This document shows, in pieces, positions 59,395 through 64,000 of a stretch of 64,000 nt of DNA. The notes under the pieces were generated by a model. That model was not told the origin of the DNA, did not search any database, and saw only the letters and a list, made by a program, of their open reading frames with translations. How positions within the stretch are numbered: the first letter of the stretch is position 1; each line of letters begins with the position of its first letter. The stretch comes from Drosophila miranda (lineage: Eukaryota > Arthropoda > Insecta > Diptera > Drosophilidae): contig NC_046675.1 in NCBI RefSeq assembly GCF_003369915.1, forward strand, positions 4,526,001 to 4,590,000, written 5' to 3'. A program made the position numbers and the translations under genes.

Positions 59395-59450
59395 ATATTT
59401 TATATCCAACCAATCGACAGATACATTCGGAGTAAAAACCCCAGAATAAG
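59395..59450 (+). other. putative 56-nt untranslated exon
   Basis: A T-rich tract ending CTTTTTGCAG (59394) precedes 56 nt that end in AATAAG|GTAAGAAT. Both splice sites are close to consensus and the spacing is that of a small internal leader exon. It has no ATG, so it would be untranslated. Confidence 0.45.
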
Positions 59451-60062
59451 GTAAGAATTCAAGAATATACATATCTGTTATTCCCCGGGGTCTGCCCCGA
59501 TAAGACACGACCATATACGACCTCCTACATACATATTCATTCACATTTATTCGATAATCGTGTTTTTGATAGCTCGTTGTACTGCCAGACTCTTTGATTG
59601 ATGAGAGAGGAAGAGAGTGAGAGATGGGGGGGTCGCTCATTCATGTGTGGAATTGTCAATTGCAATTTTTGGGGTGGTGACGGGGTCGAGGGGTTGAAGG
59701 GGTATCTACTTCTGGCGAAAACTCTTATCTCGGTTCGGGCTTCCATTAATTGGCTTTTGCTGCTGGTTGCCGCCGCGCATGCACTTCATAACAACAAACA
59801 ACAAACAAAAAAAAAAACCTTCTCTCCATAAATATTTGTGCCTTTTTTTTTGCTTTTGTGCTGCCAAACAGAATTCCATTTGTCATTTATTTCTATACAT
59901 GAATCATGGCAGGAGGGAGGGTAACAGTTTTCAGAGCTGGAATATGTTTTCCGATTCTGTGGTGCATTCGTCGGTGGCATGCATTCATTCCTTCTTCTCA
60001 GAGGGACAGCGGGTGTATCTGGTGTTGGGATTCGAGGGATTACTATTAGAGAACACCTAAAA

Positions 60063-60720
60063 TGCATCGATTTTGTGTTACTTGGACCCACAACTGCACA
60101 ATCGATAAACTTTTAATCAGAAATCGAAAGGAAATCCATAAAATCGATTAATTTTCAATCAGAGATCGTTAGTAAATTCATAACAATCGTTAATCATTCG
60201 ATAAGAGCTACTCTAGATAATTATAAGCGCAACCAATCGATGTATTATTCATGGTAAATCGATAAATAATCGATGAAAAAGCCATGGGCGTGAATAAAAT
60301 TCTGTTTTCTACAGATAAGCTCCAGCAAGAATTGGAAAGTCGATCTAAATAATATTTTTTTTTATCGTAAATTATCGAGAAATCGATAATGGTTGATACT
60401 AATGAATACAATGAAATTTAGAGCACTAATCGATAATTGAAACTCCATGTTCAAATTTATTTGATGGAAAATTATCTATTGTTTTGTTTTCTGTCGATAA
60501 ACGATAGAAATAATACCAAATACCAAATGATCGATAACAATCGATAAAACGATAAATGAAATTCCAGTAAGCGATGGAAAATAGATTTAAATTATCATAA
60601 ATTATCTATATAAATCGATAATGGTTGATAAAAATCATTAAAATGATTCTGAGAGCACTAATCGAAAATAGAAGCTCCATTTCATAGCTTATTCGATGAT
60701 AAAACTATTCGATATATGTA
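60063..60720 (+). repeat. ATCGATA-rich block with a 232-bp tandem duplication
   Basis: The segment 60363-60450 (AAATTATC, AAATCGATAATGGTTGATA, GAGCACTAATCGA, GAAACTCCAT) recurs at 60595-60681 with the same order, a period of about 232 bp. The whole block holds more than a dozen ATCGATA or ATCGATTA words. Confidence 0.75.
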
Positions 60721-61103
60721 AATATTGTTCCCATTCGCCCACAGAACCCATACGATAGCCTGCTAAAATTCCATTCAGCCTCAAATTCCACCTTGACACA
60801 CTTCTCCGTGCTTTCGAAGAGTGGAATATATCTAAATAAATTGTGGAATATGTAAACGATATAAACCCAAACACGTCCCCCGTATAAGCAGTCTTTAATC
60901 TGAAAATTCACGGATTTTCAACAACAAAAAACAGTTTGTGTGGGATTTGGGGGATTTGGAGGACGATAATGGCAGTCCTTGAAAGCATTTCATTCCAGTC
61001 TCTGCAGTGGGGCGGCGCCTCATTTGTGCTGCAGTTTCAACTTTTGTTGATATTTATTGTTATAAATTTTTAAACATTTGTTTTTTCTGCGTCCTGCAGC
61101 CTC

Positions 61104-61172
61104 CCTCTCTCTGTGGGTCCCTCACACTGTGGGTCCCTCTCTCTGTGGGTCCCTCACTCTGTAGGTCCCTCT
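61104..61172 (+). repeat. short minisatellite, 15-17-bp unit
   Basis: About four copies of CTCTCTGTGGGTCCCTC-like sequence, alternating CTCTCTCTG and CTCACACTG variants. Confidence 0.75.
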
Positions 61173-62518
61173 CTATAAAGTTTTCGCTCTTTTGTTAAAA
61201 CGTTGACATTATGTTTATCCTTCCCCCTTGAACACACACACACACACACAGAGACACACACATGTACACACAGACAGACACAACATTTGTTTTATTTTAC
61301 AGCAGAAATACCAGCAGCAACAATCAACGAAACGGACTTTTGTTGACTCTTCACACACACACACAGCACACACACACACACACACACATACACTGAACTT
61401 TTTCCTTTAGGTAATTTGCCAGGCGACGCCTATAAAAAAAGGAGAGGCGGGGGGCGCCTCTCCCTGTCCCTGGGCGTGGCAGTTGGCAACACTCTTTGAA
61501 AGGGAAGCGGGGCGAAAGGCGATTAGCAACAAAAACAACAACAAAACAGTAAACTTGTTAGCAACATATTTTCTTTCAGAGAGGAAAAACTTTCGGTTGC
61601 ACTTTCAATTTTTTGTGTGGGGGATTTTCTATATATTTTTTGGGTTATTTTTTGCAGCAGTTGCATTTGACAAGTTTATTGGGGGGGCACCACTCGAAGT
61701 GGCAAAAAAGAAAGTTTCTTTCTCCCCCCCACAGACAGGATCCCCCCTCGTCCTGCAGGGACTGTCGAATTGTCGAATGTCATCAGCCTCGGTCGTAACG
61801 AATTTTCAAAGCTTGCAATTTTTATGAGCTCATAAATTTTGACACATTTGCCACAGGACTTTCTCTCTGGCTGTCTCCCTTTTTTGTCTCCCCTTCTTAC
61901 CTTTCTCCCTCCCTTCCCCCTTTTTGTCTCTCTGTCTTACCTGTTATTTCTTGACGTTCTTTCTGACATTCTTTTTGGCACATTTGTCGTACATCAATTT
62001 AGGGAGCCCCCTCCCCCCGCCCCCCCCAATTCCAGACACCCAACGGCGCGAAATGATTGAGCATTTGCATTAAGCAAAATCCACAAATAAAATTTATGTA
62101 CGTGCGGAATGTCGAGGCAGTCGCTGGGGGGAGTAGACGCCTGGGTAAACATTTTTCAACGCGAAAAGGATTTCAACATGCACAGAAAATGTTTTTGGGT
62201 TATACCCACCAAAAACCGCCAAATGGAATTTCGAAGGCATCATTTGTTGTCAATCGATTGATTACCAATCGAACTTCGATAATTTATCAATAAATAATGG
62301 ATGAAAAATCCATCGTTTCGAAAAAAATTACATTGGAGTATCAATAATGAAAACATTCGATATATCATTAAATATTAATCGATATATAATCAATAACTAA
62401 TCGATAACCATTCTATAAATGCATAGATTATTATGCCGTATGGTTATACACCTCAAAAATGGAATCGTTTGAATCGAAAATTGATATTAGGTAAATAATG
62501 GATAATAATCGATGATGA

Positions 62519-62775
62519 AAAATTTTCAGGAATAGGAATCTGTAATAAATAATATAAAATTATCGATAACAATCGATAATACGAAATTTTTAGGAATAGG
62601 AACTCCATTGATAATAAACAATAGAAAATTATTGATAAAAAATCGATAGAAATCGATAATACGAAATTTGTAGGAAAAGAAATTCCATTTATAAAAAATA
62701 ATATAAAACTATCGATAAAAATCGATGACAATCGATAATACGACATTTGTAGGATTACGAATTTCATTTATACGA
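62519..62775 (+). repeat. tandem array of 66-80-bp units with ATCGATA clusters
   Basis: Units begin at about 62519, 62585, 62665 and 62744. Each has AAATTTGTAGGAA, a TTCCATT-like word, an A-rich core with AATAGAAAATTAT, and one to three ATCGATAA words, ending ATCGATAATACG. The last copy is truncated. Confidence 0.8.
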
Positions 62776-64000
62776 TTATGTAATCACTAGCTTTGTCTTT
62801 TTTTTAGCTATACAAATTTCAGGATTGGGGGAACCTTCGAAAATTACTTAATTTTCATTAATAGATCATAAAAATCTTTAAAAATTGTTCTTTTTCAGAG
62901 AATTAACAACTGAATATAATTTCCCTGTATTTTCAAATATATTTCCCTAAAAATAAGTTTAAAAAATATCCCTAATGTAAATATTAACCAAACGATGACG
63001 TGTCCATTGTTGTCAAGGTCTCATTCCCGTTGTATTCCTGGCCAGAGTTGTCGTTCTTTTGGTCGATTTGCAGCTATTTCGGGAGATGGGTGGGGGGCAG
63101 GCGGAGCGGGGGGAAGGGTAGGACAAACATTGACTCAGTTATTTCAACGTCCAGCGTAGCGTCGGAGTAAATAAAACGTTTTCAAATTTATGCATATGCA
63201 TGTCAGCTCTACACGCCGGACGCAACTGTACCTCACCGCGTGTCTCGTTCCTGAGTGCCTGCCACAGTCAGATACAGAAACAGAAACAGAGACAGAGCCA
63301 GAACCAGAGGTAGAGTCCCATTTCTGCTGTCGTCTGCTGTTGGCTTTTAGCTGCTGGCCCTGGCCATTCGACTTGACCTGAGTGACATTCGCCTGCTGCC
63401 TGCTGCCACTGACATTTACTTAACGGCCGCCGGCTTTGTCCGGTCCTCGGGCTTGCTGCAGTCGACAGGTCAGATTTCATGAGCCTTCCACTGCCGCATA
63501 ATATTTAATTTATAATTAAAAGCACTTTTATTGGCTCTGCTCTGCAGCTCGAAAAACGATCCAGCGGACAGCCAAAAGGTGTTCGAGGTTAAATGTTGAT
63601 GAAAACATCAAAATGATAATTATGGAAATGAAATAATTGCAATTGCGGATTGCCAATGCCAACATAAAGGGCACAAAAGGATGAGACTTGAATGTATCTG
63701 AAGAAGGCAAAATATCTGTAGAAATAATCCACTAAAGGAAGTATTTCTCTGAACAAAAACCTATCATATTCCATTAAATCGTTTGGTTTGAAAGGCACAG
63801 ACCCCATAGCTTGCTGCCAAGCCACACTGGGAGAGGGAGAGAGACACTCTCTTTCCGTCTCTGTCGCCCCATTCGAGCCTCCTAATTCAATCAACGGCAA
63901 TCCATTGACTTTCAGGCAGAGCCAAATGGAATGAAAATAAAGCATAGCTCTGGGTCTGGGAAAATCCTCTGCAAAAAGCCATTCAATCACCAGGGGACGA

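Larger units (their letters stand above)
59451..64000 (+). other. intron or intergenic DNA to the window end
   Basis: No coding exon was seen. Content: ATCGATA-rich tandem blocks at 60063-60720 and 62240-62770, (CA)n at about 61230-61250 and 61350-61390, a GTCCCTC minisatellite at 61104-61172, and GACAGA/CAGAAACAG repeats near 63270-63300. Confidence 0.45.

Noticed and set aside
62519..62775. regular repeat array considered as CRISPR
   Set aside because: Units are contiguous and diverged with no spacers, and the DNA is from an animal.

Overview
The window is nuclear DNA of a fly, almost certainly Drosophila. The coding exons carry GT-AG introns, many of 55-100 nt and some of several kb. Proteins are rich in poly-Q, poly-S, poly-N and poly-G runs, and intergenic DNA is full of (CA)n, (AG)n and ATCGATA-type repeats. 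The genes match a neighbourhood I remember from the right end of Muller element E (D. melanogaster 100B-D): a gasket-like GSK3 retrogene, a CG1607-like amino-acid transporter, Gcn2 and PNPase. That orthology is from memory and was not searched. I cannot tell the species.

Layout. (1) About 1.3-18.5 kb, plus strand: one large gene of at least nine coding exons, encoding a roughly 1,300-residue low-complexity protein I do not recognise. Introns of 5.9 and 3.4 kb precede the last two exons, and a 3' UTR of about 1.8 kb follows. (2) 19.4-22 kb: a diverged tandem duplication of about 170 bp, then a candidate two-exon microprotein gene of 47 codons, then an intronless GSK3-family kinase (gskt-like). 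(3) 22-36 kb: a gene-poor block with microsatellites, a 15-G run and a cluster of CRE-like palindromes. (4) 36.3-39.6 kb, plus strand: a LAT-type amino-acid transporter with two alternative, mutually similar last exons. (5) 40.8-42.6 kb, minus strand: a two-exon gene, perhaps a degenerate kinesin-like protein, with frame-shifted coding-like sequence just upstream. (6) 43.7-49.1 kb, plus strand: complete Gcn2, ten coding exons. (7) 49.5-51.9 kb, minus strand: mitochondrial polynucleotide phosphorylase, four exons, tail-to-tail with Gcn2. (8) 53.4-64 kb: apparently non-coding 5' exons and long introns of a plus-strand gene whose coding part lies beyond the window, with several AT-rich and ATCGATA-rich tandem arrays.

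How the genes relate. Gcn2 phosphorylates eIF2-alpha on amino-acid shortage, and the transporter imports amino acids, but nothing in the sequence shows that their proximity is functional. Gcn2 and the kinesin-like gene are divergent from a shared region of about 1.1 kb that holds a Motif 1 core-promoter element. The most interesting items for follow-up are the microprotein gene, the duplicated last exons of the transporter, the tandem splice acceptor and shifted-frame coding remnants at 42.3-42.9 kb, and the repeated ATCGATA arrays.
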